Origin: Sulfitobacter sp. W027
GTDB lineage: Bacteria; Pseudomonadota; Alphaproteobacteria; Rhodobacterales; Rhodobacteraceae
DNA length: 64,000 nt
Direction of reading: 5' to 3'
Assembly: GCF_025143985.1 (NCBI RefSeq)
Contig: NZ_CP083564.1
Span: 1,055,501-1,119,500, forward strand
Below, piece after piece: positions 9,487 through 17,829 of the stretch. The notes beneath the pieces are model-generated. The model saw only the letters and a list, made by a program, of their open reading frames with translations, was not told the origin of the DNA and did not search any database. The first letter of the stretch is position 1; every line of letters begins with the position of its first letter. A program made the translations under genes and the position numbers.

Positions 9487-9876
9487 TTAGACACCAGTTT
9501 CGGGCCCGAGGCAGAGCAGAGGATCATTCAACTCCTGCGCCTCGTAAAGGTCGGTCTGGGTCGGGTCATTTTCGAACCGCGCAATTAGTCCGGTCGGGCT
9601 TTCGGTAAAACTCCAGCATTGCGGCGCGGGGTCGTCTTCGTAAACGAAACAGATCAGCCCCTCGCCCTCATACCAGTGTCCTTCCTTGCAACGGCCATCA
9701 AGGAAAGACCACTGCACGCGCCGATCCTCGTGATAGACCTCGGCCCCATAGGGCGCGCCGGACAGGCCGTAATAGAGCGTCTTGCCTTTGGTATAGGCCT
9801 CAAACTCCGCCGCCGACATTTCGGCCAAGGCGGACAGGGGCAGCAGCGTGCAGATGAGGGTGATCGCGTATCTCAT
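9487..9876 (-). CDS. Small secreted protein, function unknown
   Basis: The 129-residue product has a signal peptide (residues 1-18, ending ALAE). The mature part has three cysteines plus one near the C-terminus and many aromatic residues (GKTLYYGLSG, WSFLDGRCKEGHWYEGEGLICFVYEDD, QCWSFTES), which suggests a compact disulfide-bonded beta domain. I do not recognise the family. The start at 9876 is chosen because the upstream extension lacks signal character. It is convergent with xseA (6 bases apart) and upstream of the AlkB-like gene in the opposite reading order. Confidence 0.65.
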   Translation of the reverse strand: MRYAITLICTLLPLSALAEMSAAEFEAYTKGKTLYYGLSGAPYGAEVYHEDRRVQWSFLDGRCKEGHWYEGEGLICFVYEDDPAPQCWSFTESPTGLIARFENDPTQTDLYEAQELNDPLLCLGPETGV

Positions 9877-9917
9877 CGCAGCAGCCTGCCAGAAGCCCGT
9901 GCGGCGCGCTAGTGCGA

Positions 9918-10919
9918 TCAGTGTTGGCTCCACCGGGCAAGGCGCCGGTCCATCACCCGCCGCCAGAGCGGGGGGACAAGGGCGATCACCGCCATGATGG
10001 GCAGGGAATAGGGCAGTTTCGGCATCTCATGTGTCACTTCCAGCGCCGGAAAAGCGCGGGCGGGGCGCATGTGATGGTCCGAATGGCGCGGCGCGTTCAA
10101 CATCATCGCCGCAGAATACCACTTCGGCGCGTTCCAACTATGCTGCGGGCCGATCGGCTCGAACCGGCCATCGGGGCGTTGCTGCCGCCGCAGCCCGTAA
10201 TGCTGGACATAGTCCGATAGCAGCAGTTGCATTTGCGCATAGGCGGCAAGGCCAAGATAGGCAAGCAGCCCGGTAATGCCGCCCAAATGCAGCGCAGTGA
10301 GCAGGACCAGCGCCGCACCGCCTAGGTAGAGCGTATAGGGGTGCAGCCCCTTCGCCCCCGTCTTGCGCGCCCGCTGCGCGTTGTCGGCCTGCCATCCGGC
10401 GCGGAACTCGGCCCAGCTTGCGCGGAATAGAAATCGCCAGAAGCCCATGCCCTTTGGCGCGGAATTGGGATCGGCGGGGGTGGCGGCGGCGGGATGATGC
10501 ACCCGCAAATGGGCCGAGACGTGATGCCCGTGCAGTAGGGAGACATAGATCGCTGTGCCGATCCGCCGGGGCAGGCGGCTGGACGCATGGATCAACTCAT
10601 GGGCGTTGGAATTGCTGATCTGCCCCAGAAACAGACCGAGGGCGGCGAAGATCAGCGCGCGGTCCAGCCCCTCCAAATGCGGCGCTACGCCAATCGCCCA
10701 GACCCCCAGCGGCAGCAGTAGGAAATGCACGGCGGCCAAGGTAAAGGTGAGCGCCCGACCGGACCTGTCGGAGACGGTCAGCGCGCGGCCCAATCGGTCC
10801 ATAAAGGCCACATGCACCGTGATCGACAAAAGCGCCAGCGCAGGCCAGACTCCACCCCAGAGGGCGGCAACAGCGATAAGTGCCGCTGGCGTCAAACTTG
10901 CGATCACATACCAATGCAT
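9918..10919 (-). CDS. Membrane-bound alkane monooxygenase-like di-iron hydroxylase (AlkB family)
   Basis: The 333-residue product has six or so membrane segments and all histidine clusters of the AlkB family: HELIH, HGHHVSAHLRVHH followed by ATPADPNSA, the DYVQHYGL motif, and HSDHHMRPAR. These ligate the di-iron centre that hydroxylates terminal carbons. AAAGGAGA precedes the ATG at 10919. No rubredoxin or rubredoxin reductase gene is adjacent, so the electron donor is elsewhere. The true substrate (alkane, fatty acid or another lipid) cannot be told from the sequence; Roseobacter-type AlkB homologues are often annotated alkane 1-monooxygenase. Confidence 0.85.
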   Translation of the reverse strand: MHWYVIASLTPAALIAVAALWGGVWPALALLSITVHVAFMDRLGRALTVSDRSGRALTFTLAAVHFLLLPLGVWAIGVAPHLEGLDRALIFAALGLFLGQISNSNAHELIHASSRLPRRIGTAIYVSLLHGHHVSAHLRVHHPAAATPADPNSAPKGMGFWRFLFRASWAEFRAGWQADNAQRARKTGAKGLHPYTLYLGGAALVLLTALHLGGITGLLAYLGLAAYAQMQLLLSDYVQHYGLRRQQRPDGRFEPIGPQHSWNAPKWYSAAMMLNAPRHSDHHMRPARAFPALEVTHEMPKLPYSLPIMAVIALVPPLWRRVMDRRLARWSQH

Positions 10920-11079
10920 GCGCTCTCCTTTTTCAGTGGTCCGCCAGAAGCTGATCTGCGCCATTCTGCCCGCCGCGCGCCGCCCGCACAACGCAAACAC
11001 CCGCGCGATTGTCGCTTTTTGATCGCCGTAGGGTGCTATGATTTGGTACCAATGCGGAAAGCAAGGCGGGGGGAGCGGC

Positions 11080-12792
11080 ATGGCGCTGGACGAGCACGGC
11101 AAGACTAAGGGGAAAGAACCGCAGAAAGGCGTCTGGAAATCCGGCAAGGGCAAGGGGCGACACCATCCCAAAGGGCGCCAGTTGCAAGATGCGCCGTGGG
11201 AGGAGGTCCGCGCGCTTTTGGGCGACCGTCCGCGCCGCCGTGATCTGCTGATCGAATATCTGCATCTGATCCAAGACCGCTTTGGCCACCTCTCTGCCGC
11301 ACATCTGCGCGCCTTAGCCGAAGAGATGCGCCTGTCGATGGCCGAAGTCTATGAGGTCGCCAGCTTCTATGCCCATTTCGATGTGGTGAAAGAAGGCGAG
11401 ACCCCGCCGCCCGCGCTGACCATCCGCGTCTGCGATTCGCTGTCTTGTGAACTGGGAGGGGCGCAGGCGTTGAAATCGGCGTTGGAGGAGGGGCTGGACC
11501 CCACTCAGGTCCGCGTGCTGCGCGCGCCCTGCATGGGGCGCTGCGACACCGCGCCGGTGCTGGAACTGGGACACAATCACATCGACCATGCGACGCCGGA
11601 AAAGGTTCAGGCGGCGATTGCAGTACAGGACACGCATGTCCAACTGCCGGACTATGAGGATTACCAAACCTACGCGAATTCAGGTGGTTACGAGGCGCTG
11701 TTGAACCTACGTGCGGATGGCGACTGGGAGGCGGTGCAAGAACAACTGCTGGAGGCTGGTCTGCGCGGGCTGGGCGGGGCGGGCTTCCCCTCGGGCAAAA
11801 AATGGGGCTTTGTACGCGCAAATCCGGGGCCGCGCTATCTGGCGGTCAATGGTGACGAGGGCGAGCCGGGTACCTTTAAGGACCGCTGGTATCTTGAGCG
11901 CACACCACATTTTTTCCTCGAAGGCATGTTGATTGCCGCTTGGGCGGTGGAGGCGGAGAAAGTCTTTCTCTACATGCGCGACGAATACCCGGCGGTGCTG
12001 GAAATTCTGCGGCGTGAGATTGCGGCGTTGGAGGATGCCGGCGTCATCACCCCCGGCTATGTCGATCTGCGCCGCGGGGCGGGCGCCTATATCTGCGGCG
12101 AAGAAAGCGCGATGATCGAAAGCATCGAAGGCAAACGCGGGTTGCCGCGCCACCGCCCGCCCTATGTGGCGCAGGTCGGAGTCTTTGGCCATCCGACATT
12201 GGTGCATAACGTGGAAACCCTGCATTGGATCGCCCGCATCTGCCGCGAAGGGCCGCAGGTGTTGAACGCCACCGAAAAGAATGGCCGCAAGGGGCTGCGC
12301 AGCTACTCGGTCTCGGGGCGGGTGGCGCAGCCGGGAATGTATGTGCTGCCTGCTGGGTCGACCATCACCGATATCATCGCGGCGGCAGGCGGCATGGCCG
12401 AGGGGCATGTGCTGAAGGCGTATCAGCCGGGCGGGCCGTCCTCTGGCCTGTTGCCTGCTTCGATGGATGACGTGCCGCTCGATTTCGACACGCTGCAACC
12501 GCATGGGTCCTTTATTGGCTCGGCGGCGGTGGTTGTTCTCTCTGAACATGACAGCGCCCGCGCGGCCGCGCTCAATATGCTGCGGTTTTTCGAGGATGAA
12601 AGCTGTGGCCAATGCACGCCTTGTCGGGTGGGCTGCGAAAAGGCGGTCAAGCTGATGCAAGAGGACCGCTGGGATCAAGGGCTGCTAGAGGAGCTTTCGA
12701 CCGCGATGGTCGATGCCTCAATCTGTGGGCTGGGGCAGGCGGCGCCGAACCCGATCCGGCTGGTGATGAAGCATTTTCCTGACGAAATCTAA
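11080..12792 (+). CDS. Fused FdsG-FdsB-type NAD(H) diaphorase subunit (formate dehydrogenase beta-like)
   Basis: The 570-residue protein joins a NuoE/FdsG [2Fe-2S] domain (residues about 45-185, ligands in CDSLSC and APCMGRC) to a NuoF/FdsB domain. The latter shows the NADH/FMN motif GLGGAGFPSGKKWGF, NGDEGEPGTFKDR, CGEESAMIESIEGKRG typical of FdsB, and the 4Fe-4S motif ESCGQCTPCRVGC with a late Cys in ICGLGQ. It would pass electrons between a molybdenum or tungsten formate dehydrogenase alpha subunit and NAD. No fdsA, fdsC or fdsD follows; the next gene is ftsY. GGGGGGAG before the ATG at 11080 supports that start over one 14 codons upstream. Confidence 0.85.
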   Translation: MALDEHGKTKGKEPQKGVWKSGKGKGRHHPKGRQLQDAPWEEVRALLGDRPRRRDLLIEYLHLIQDRFGHLSAAHLRALAEEMRLSMAEVYEVASFYAHFDVVKEGETPPPALTIRVCDSLSCELGGAQALKSALEEGLDPTQVRVLRAPCMGRCDTAPVLELGHNHIDHATPEKVQAAIAVQDTHVQLPDYEDYQTYANSGGYEALLNLRADGDWEAVQEQLLEAGLRGLGGAGFPSGKKWGFVRANPGPRYLAVNGDEGEPGTFKDRWYLERTPHFFLEGMLIAAWAVEAEKVFLYMRDEYPAVLEILRREIAALEDAGVITPGYVDLRRGAGAYICGEESAMIESIEGKRGLPRHRPPYVAQVGVFGHPTLVHNVETLHWIARICREGPQVLNATEKNGRKGLRSYSVSGRVAQPGMYVLPAGSTITDIIAAAGGMAEGHVLKAYQPGGPSSGLLPASMDDVPLDFDTLQPHGSFIGSAAVVVLSEHDSARAAALNMLRFFEDESCGQCTPCRVGCEKAVKLMQEDRWDQGLLEELSTAMVDASICGLGQAAPNPIRLVMKHFPDEI

Positions 12793-12887
12793 ACGCGACC
12801 CCTCCCGGCGGTGTTGATCTGGTCGGGCACCCTTCCATCTGGGGGGGCAAGCCTATAGATCATGACAAAATTGCATGGGAGACGCCA

Positions 12888-14261
12888 ATGGCCTTCTTCA
12901 CGAAGCTCAAGGACCGCTTGTTCAAATCCTCGTCCAAGATCGACGAGGGGCTGGAGGCGATCGTCAGCGATGGCGGCGAGACGGAGGCTGAAGCGGCCCC
13001 CGTGGATGCGGTGATGGACCAGCCCGGCGCGGCCTCTGATGTGATGCCCGACGGGCAGGAGGACAGCGGCCCGATGCTGGCTGCAGAGCGGGATGATGCG
13101 GAAGAACCCGAGCCTGCCCCCACGCCCGAGCCGACCCCGGAACCGGTGGCCATTCCCGACCCCGAACCGCGGCCTGCGCCTCCCGCTGAGCCGGAACCGC
13201 AGCCCGTGCCGCCGCTATCGGACCCTGAGCCCACGCCCGAACCGGAGCAGGTGCCCCCCGCAGTTGACCCCGAACCCGCACCCGCCCCCGACGAAGTGCC
13301 CCCCGCCGTGGATCTGCGCCAAGCGATGACCCCGGTCGCGCCTGCGTTGGACGAAACCGAGGCCGCCCCGGCCAAGCCGGGCCTGTTGGGACGTCTGATG
13401 GGCCGCAGCACGGCGCAGCCTGTGGTGCGCCGCGCGCTGGACGATGAGATGCTCGAACAGCTCGAGGAACTGCTGATCAGTGCCGACATGGGCGTTGACA
13501 CCGCGCTGCGGGTCACCGCCAATATGGCCGAAGGGCGCTTTGGCAAGAAACTCTCGGTGGCGGAGATCAAACAACTGCTCGCCAGCGAAGTCAGCCGCAT
13601 CATGGAGCCTGTGGCGCGGCCCTTGCCGATCTATTCCAAGACCCCGCAGGTGGTGCTGGTGGTCGGCGTGAACGGCTCTGGCAAGACGACAACCATCGGC
13701 AAACTGGCCTCGCAGTTTCGTGCGGCGGGCAAAAAGGTCGTGATCGCCGCTGGCGACACCTTCCGCGCCGCCGCGGTGGAGCAATTGCAGGTCTGGGGCG
13801 AACGCGCAGGCGTGCCTGTGCTGACTGCAGCGCAGGGCAGCGACCCCGCCAGCCTTGCCTTCGACGCCATGGGCCGCGCGCAAGAGGAAGGCGCCGACCT
13901 GCTGCTGATCGACACCGCAGGCCGTTTGCAAAACCGGGGCGACCTGATGGAAGAATTGGCCAAGATCGTCCGCGTCATCCGCAAGAAGGATGAGACCGCG
14001 CCGCATAACACCCTATTGGTGCTGGACGCGACGACCGGGCAGAACGCACTGAACCAAGTGAAGGTTTTTCAAGAGATTTCCGACGTCAGCGGTCTGGTTA
14101 TGACCAAGTTGGATGGCACCGCCAAGGGCGGCGTTCTGGTGGCGCTGGCGGATCGTTTCGGCCTGCCGATCCATGCCGTGGGCGTGGGGGAGCAGATCGA
14201 TGATCTGTCGCCCTTTGACCCGGATGAATTTGCCGCCGCTTTGGTGGGCACGGATGGCTAA
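12888..14261 (+). CDS. ftsY: Signal recognition particle receptor FtsY
   Basis: The GTPase receptor docks ribosome-SRP complexes at the inner membrane. The 457-residue product has a membrane-targeting N-terminus, an acidic Pro/Glu-rich linker (about residues 40-140, many PEP/EPxP repeats), and the NG domain. That domain has G1 GVNGSGKTTT, DTFRAAAVEQL, G3 DTAGRLQN, G4 TKLDGTAKGG and the closing GVGEQIDDLSPFDPDEF. Length and order are typical of alphaproteobacterial FtsY. GGGAGA lies before the ATG. The convergent MgtC-like gene begins its 3' end 33 bases downstream, with a 7-bp stem (14272-14289) between them. Confidence 0.96.
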   Translation: MAFFTKLKDRLFKSSSKIDEGLEAIVSDGGETEAEAAPVDAVMDQPGAASDVMPDGQEDSGPMLAAERDDAEEPEPAPTPEPTPEPVAIPDPEPRPAPPAEPEPQPVPPLSDPEPTPEPEQVPPAVDPEPAPAPDEVPPAVDLRQAMTPVAPALDETEAAPAKPGLLGRLMGRSTAQPVVRRALDDEMLEQLEELLISADMGVDTALRVTANMAEGRFGKKLSVAEIKQLLASEVSRIMEPVARPLPIYSKTPQVVLVVGVNGSGKTTTIGKLASQFRAAGKKVVIAAGDTFRAAAVEQLQVWGERAGVPVLTAAQGSDPASLAFDAMGRAQEEGADLLLIDTAGRLQNRGDLMEELAKIVRVIRKKDETAPHNTLLVLDATTGQNALNQVKVFQEISDVSGLVMTKLDGTAKGGVLVALADRFGLPIHAVGVGEQIDDLSPFDPDEFAAALVGTDG

Positions 14262-14294
14262 CGCACTCTTGGCCGCCGCGCTCGGCGGCACGGC

Positions 14295-14780
14295 TCAATC
14301 ATGGGTGCCGAGCAGTTTTTCGATCTGGCGCAACACGGTGAGCACGGCAACGACGATCCCCGCCGTGAGGCAGGCCAGCAGGATTTGCCCCGCGCCGCAG
14401 GACAGCCCAATCGCCCCAGCCAACCACATCGACGCGCCGGTGGTGATGTTGCGCACTTCGCCGTTGGAGGTGAAAATGATCCCCGCGGCGAGGAAGGCCA
14501 CGCCCGCCGTGACCGCTTCGATCAAACGCAGCGGATCAAAGCGCATCTGGTCGCCCTCTCCGAACTCCAGACTGCCCAGCTCTTGCCCGATGATGATGAA
14601 CAGGCAGGCCGCGATGGCCACCATGATATGGGTGCGCAGCCCCGCGGGCTTGTCCCGCCGCTCGCGCTCAAACCCCACAACACCCGCCAGAAACGCGGCC
14701 ATCAGCAGCCGCGCGGCAGCAACCGTGACGGGCACTTTGGAAAAGCTGTTGGTCAGATCGGCGAGCAGGCTTTCAAACAT
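14295..14780 (-). CDS. MgtC/SapB family membrane protein
   Basis: The 161-residue product has four or five hydrophobic segments and the family motifs RLLMAAFLAGVVGFERE, KPAGLRTHIMV, and AGIIFTSNG followed by GASMWLAGAIGL. MgtC-like proteins are linked to growth at low magnesium and to modulation of ATP synthase; the role here is not known. The frame runs over 300 codons further upstream across the DMT transporter gene, which is a shadow. The ATG at 14780 gives the normal N-terminus (MFESLL). Inner membrane. Confidence 0.85.
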   Translation of the reverse strand: MFESLLADLTNSFSKVPVTVAAARLLMAAFLAGVVGFERERRDKPAGLRTHIMVAIAACLFIIIGQELGSLEFGEGDQMRFDPLRLIEAVTAGVAFLAAGIIFTSNGEVRNITTGASMWLAGAIGLSCGAGQILLACLTAGIVVAVLTVLRQIEKLLGTHD

Positions 14781-14843
14781 GGAATTTCCGTTGGTGATAA
14801 AGGCTTTGAGGAATAAACCTCTCGCCGCTGTGGTGGTTCCGTG

Positions 14844-15746
14844 ATGACCGAATGGATCCTGTCGATCGAAGGTACGCCCGCGGGCCATACTGCGGCGCTT
14901 TGGTTGGCGCTTTCGGCGGCCTTTTTGCATGCCGTTTTTGGCGCGCTGCAAAAGGGGCGGCATGATCCGTGGCTCACGCGCGGGGCGATTGATGTCTCCT
15001 ATGGTGTGATGGCCGCGCCCTTTGCGCTGTTCGTCGTGCCATGGCCCGAGCCGCATATGTGGCTGATTTTCCTCGGCGCTTTCGTAATCCATGTGATTTA
15101 TAAATTGTTGCAGGCTTGGGCCTATACCAAGGGTGCTTATACGGTGGTCTACCCGGTGGTGCGTGGCACGGGGCCGCTGTTTGCCGTGGTGGGGGCCTAT
15201 CTGATCTTTGGCGAGCGGTTCAACGCGGTGCAATGGCTGGGTGTAGCGGTGCTCTTGAGCGGTATCTTCGGCCTTGCCCTCTATAACCTGCGCAATCTGG
15301 TCGCGGCCCGCGATACGCTGCACGCGGCCTTGGGGCTTGCGGTGCTCACGGGCTTGTTCGTGGCGCTTTACACCACATATGACGCCTATGGCATTCGCGC
15401 CACGGCGGATCCTTTCACCTTTCTCGCGTGGTTTTTCATGATCGACGGGTTGGTGATGCCGGTGATTGCATGGCGGCGCTGGCACCGGATGGAGAACCCA
15501 CCCGAGGTCGCGCCGCTGATGCTGCGCGGCGTGATCGGCGGATTTATCGCTTTTGCGAGCTTTGGGTCGGTCATGCTGGCCACGCGGCTCGATAAGGTGG
15601 GCGAGGCGGCGGTGCTGCGCGAGACATCGACCGTCTTTGCCGCGCTGATCGGGGTGCTGGTGCTGAAAGAAACCGTCGGCCCGCGCCGCATCGCGCTGAT
15701 GGCGTTGATCGCGGCCGGGGCGGTGATTGTTGAAATGGGCGGCTGA
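14844..15746 (+). CDS. DMT-superfamily (EamA) transporter
   Basis: The 300-residue product has about ten membrane segments in two EamA halves. The motif VYPVVRGTGPLFAVVGAYLIFGERF marks the end of half one, and AAVLRETSTVFAALIGVLVLKETVG the end of half two. Substrate unknown; the family exports amino acids, nucleotides or metabolites. A GTG lies just before the chosen ATG. It is divergent from the mgtC-like gene (63 bases) and 10 bases upstream of yciB, so the two are probably one operon. Confidence 0.85.
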   Translation: MTEWILSIEGTPAGHTAALWLALSAAFLHAVFGALQKGRHDPWLTRGAIDVSYGVMAAPFALFVVPWPEPHMWLIFLGAFVIHVIYKLLQAWAYTKGAYTVVYPVVRGTGPLFAVVGAYLIFGERFNAVQWLGVAVLLSGIFGLALYNLRNLVAARDTLHAALGLAVLTGLFVALYTTYDAYGIRATADPFTFLAWFFMIDGLVMPVIAWRRWHRMENPPEVAPLMLRGVIGGFIAFASFGSVMLATRLDKVGEAAVLRETSTVFAALIGVLVLKETVGPRRIALMALIAAGAVIVEMGG

Positions 15747-15756
15747 AGGAACAGGC

Positions 15757-16362
15757 ATGTCAGAACCAAGAGAGATCAACCCAATGCTGCGTGCAGGTTT
15801 GGAATACGGGCCGGTGCTGGCCTTCCTCGTCGCTTATCTGTGGCTCAAGGATAACACCTACACCTTCGCCGGGACCGAATACGACGGCTTTATCGTTGTT
15901 ACCGCGATGTTCGTGCCCTTGCTGGTCCTGTCGACCGGCGCGCTCTGGGCGCTGACGGGCAAGCTCAGCCGGATGCAGGTCGCCACCGTGGTGCTGGTGG
16001 TGATCTTTGGCGGGCTGTCGGTCTGGCTGAACGACGACCGCTTTTTCAAGATGAAGCCGACGTTGATCTATGTGCTCTTTGGCGGCCTTTTGGCCGTGGG
16101 CCTGCTGCGCGGGCAGTCCTACCTGAAATACGTCATGGAAGAGATGATGCCGCTGCGCGATGAGGGGTGGATGCTGCTGACCAAACGGTTGATGTTCTTC
16201 TTCTTTGGTCTGGCGCTGGCGAATGAGCTGATCTGGCGGTTCTTTTCGACCGACACATGGGTCTACTTCAAAACCTTCGGCCTGACGGCGGCGATTTTCG
16301 TTTTCTTCATGGCGCAGGGCAAGTTGTTCGAAGCCTATGGCGAGAAGAAAGACCAAAGCTGA
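15757..16362 (+). CDS. yciB: Inner-membrane-spanning protein YciB / septation protein IspZ
   Basis: The 201-residue protein has five membrane helices and the family features NPMLRAGLEYGPVLAFL, the FFKMKPTLIYVLFGGLL segment, and LLTKRLMFFFFGLALANELIWRFFSTDTWVYFKTFGL. YciB/IspZ is implicated in envelope integrity and septation. AAGGA precedes the ATG at 15757; the open frame upstream belongs to overlap with the transporter gene. The ftsY-transporter-yciB neighbourhood matches what is usual in Rhodobacteraceae. Confidence 0.93.
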   Translation: MSEPREINPMLRAGLEYGPVLAFLVAYLWLKDNTYTFAGTEYDGFIVVTAMFVPLLVLSTGALWALTGKLSRMQVATVVLVVIFGGLSVWLNDDRFFKMKPTLIYVLFGGLLAVGLLRGQSYLKYVMEEMMPLRDEGWMLLTKRLMFFFFGLALANELIWRFFSTDTWVYFKTFGLTAAIFVFFMAQGKLFEAYGEKKDQS

Positions 16363-16427
16363 CCCGAATTTAAACCATGCCCCGCGCGAAACTGTTGACC
16401 TGCAACGTCGCGCGGCGTAATCCACCC

Positions 16428-16484
16428 CGCGTGGCGATTTGTTACCGGATTGTGGGCCACGTTAAACATGCCGCTAAAAGGTCA
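16428..16484 (+). promoter_or_regulatory. SAM-II riboswitch
   Basis: The stem CGTGGC (16430-16435) pairs with GCCACG (16456-16461). The loop begins GATTTG and the stem is followed by TTAAACATGCCGCTAAAAGG. These are the conserved blocks of the SAM-II pseudoknot aptamer (GATTTG, CCACGTTAAA, CGCTAAA). It sits 78 bases before metZ, a methionine synthesis gene, which is a standard context. S-adenosylmethionine binding is expected to lower metZ expression. Confidence 0.92.
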
Positions 16485-16489
16485 GGATG

Positions 16490-16529
16490 AAAGACCCCCT
16501 TTCGCTTGGCCGCGTCTGGGGTTTTTTTT
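16490..16529 (+). terminator. Riboswitch-linked transcription attenuator before metZ
   Basis: AAAGACCCC at 16490-16498 pairs with GGGGTTTTT at 16518-16526 (one G-U pair) and is followed by more T, giving a run of eight. It lies 6 bases after the SAM-II aptamer and 30 bases before the metZ start, so it looks like the expression platform that stops transcription. Which ligand state favours it cannot be read directly. Confidence 0.8.
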
Positions 16530-16561
16530 GCCCGCAAGGTCGGGCCAGAAGGATGAGATAG

Positions 16562-17752
16562 ATGAGCAACGACCGTCACCCGCGCACTCAAGCGATCCAC
16601 GCAGGCACCCGCCGCAGCCAGTATGGCGAGGTGAGCGAGGCGATCTACCTCACCCAAGGTTTCGTTTACGACAGCGCCGAACAGGCGGAGGCGCGGTTTG
16701 AAGAGATCGGACCGGATGAGTTCATCTACGCCCGCTACGGCAACCCGACGGTCGCGATGTTCGAGGACCGCATTGCCACCTTGGAAGGGGCCGAAGATGC
16801 CTTTGCCACGGCCAGCGGCATGGCGGCGGTGTCGGGCGCGCTGATCTCGATGCTGAAGGCGGGCGATCATGTGGTCTCGGCCCGGGCGCTTTTCGGCTCC
16901 TGTATCTATGTGCTCGAAGAAATCCTTGGCCGCTATGGGGTTGAGGTGACCTTTGTCGACGGCAGCGATCTGGGCGCATGGGAGGCCGCGATCCGCGAGG
17001 ACACCCGCGCGGTGTTCTTTGAATCCGTCGCCAACCCCACGCTTGAAGTGATCGACATCGAAGCCGTCGCCAAACTGGCCCATGCCAAGGGCGCGCTGGT
17101 GGTGGTCGACAATGTCTTCGCCACGCCGGTCTTTTCCCGCGCGATCTCGCAGGGGGCGGATGTGGTGGTCTATTCGGCCACCAAACATATCGACGGGCAG
17201 GGCCGCGCGCTTGGCGGTGTGGTGCTCGGCAGCCGTGATTTCATTCGCGGCACGCTTGAGCCTTACATGAAGCACACCGGCGGCTCGATGAGCCCGTTCA
17301 CCGCGTGGATCATGCTCAAGGGGTTGGAAACCATTGACCTGCGCGTGAGGGCACAGGCGGCCAGCGCGCAGGAATTGGCTGAGGCGCTCGAAGGTCACGC
17401 GGCATTGGCGCGGGTGCTTTACCCCGGCCTATCCGCCCATCCGCAAAACGCGCTGGCGATGCAGCAGATGGGGGCAGGGGGCACCGTGCTCTCGATTGAC
17501 CTCAAGGGCGGCAAGGCGGCGGCCTTCGCTTTCCTGAATGCGCTAAAGGTGGGGGTGATCTCTAACAACCTCGGCGATGCGAAGACCATCGTGACCCACC
17601 CGGCCACCACGACGCACCAGCGTTTGCCGCAGGAAACCAAAGACCTTTTGGGCATAACGCCGGGGCTGGTCCGCATCAGCGTGGGGCTGGAATATACTGG
17701 CGATCTCAAGGCTGATCTGCTGCAAGCGCTGGCGGCGGCGACGCAAGCCTGA
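16562..17752 (+). CDS. metZ: O-succinylhomoserine sulfhydrylase
   Basis: A PLP enzyme that makes homocysteine from O-succinylhomoserine and sulfide in the methionine pathway. The 396-residue product shows YARYGNPT, ATASGMAAV, the PLP-contacting VVDNVFATPVF, and the Schiff-base Lys208 in SATKHIDGQGR; HTGGSMSPFTAW follows. The form with GQGR after the Lys is usual in MetZ rather than in cystathionine gamma-synthase. AGAAGGA precedes the ATG. Regulation by the SAM-II riboswitch upstream supports the methionine assignment. Confidence 0.93.
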   Translation: MSNDRHPRTQAIHAGTRRSQYGEVSEAIYLTQGFVYDSAEQAEARFEEIGPDEFIYARYGNPTVAMFEDRIATLEGAEDAFATASGMAAVSGALISMLKAGDHVVSARALFGSCIYVLEEILGRYGVEVTFVDGSDLGAWEAAIREDTRAVFFESVANPTLEVIDIEAVAKLAHAKGALVVVDNVFATPVFSRAISQGADVVVYSATKHIDGQGRALGGVVLGSRDFIRGTLEPYMKHTGGSMSPFTAWIMLKGLETIDLRVRAQAASAQELAEALEGHAALARVLYPGLSAHPQNALAMQQMGAGGTVLSIDLKGGKAAAFAFLNALKVGVISNNLGDAKTIVTHPATTTHQRLPQETKDLLGITPGLVRISVGLEYTGDLKADLLQALAAATQA

Positions 17753-17829
17753 CCTGATGTGTCGCAGGCGCGGTGGCATTTTTGCCCCGCGCATCATACA
17801 TTAAGGACGACAGACCGGAGGGCCGCGCA

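Noticed and set aside
14781..15779. Upstream extension of the mgtC-like frame to 494 codons
   Set aside because: The added part is antisense to the DMT transporter gene and is Arg/His/Gln-rich; the family starts at 14780.
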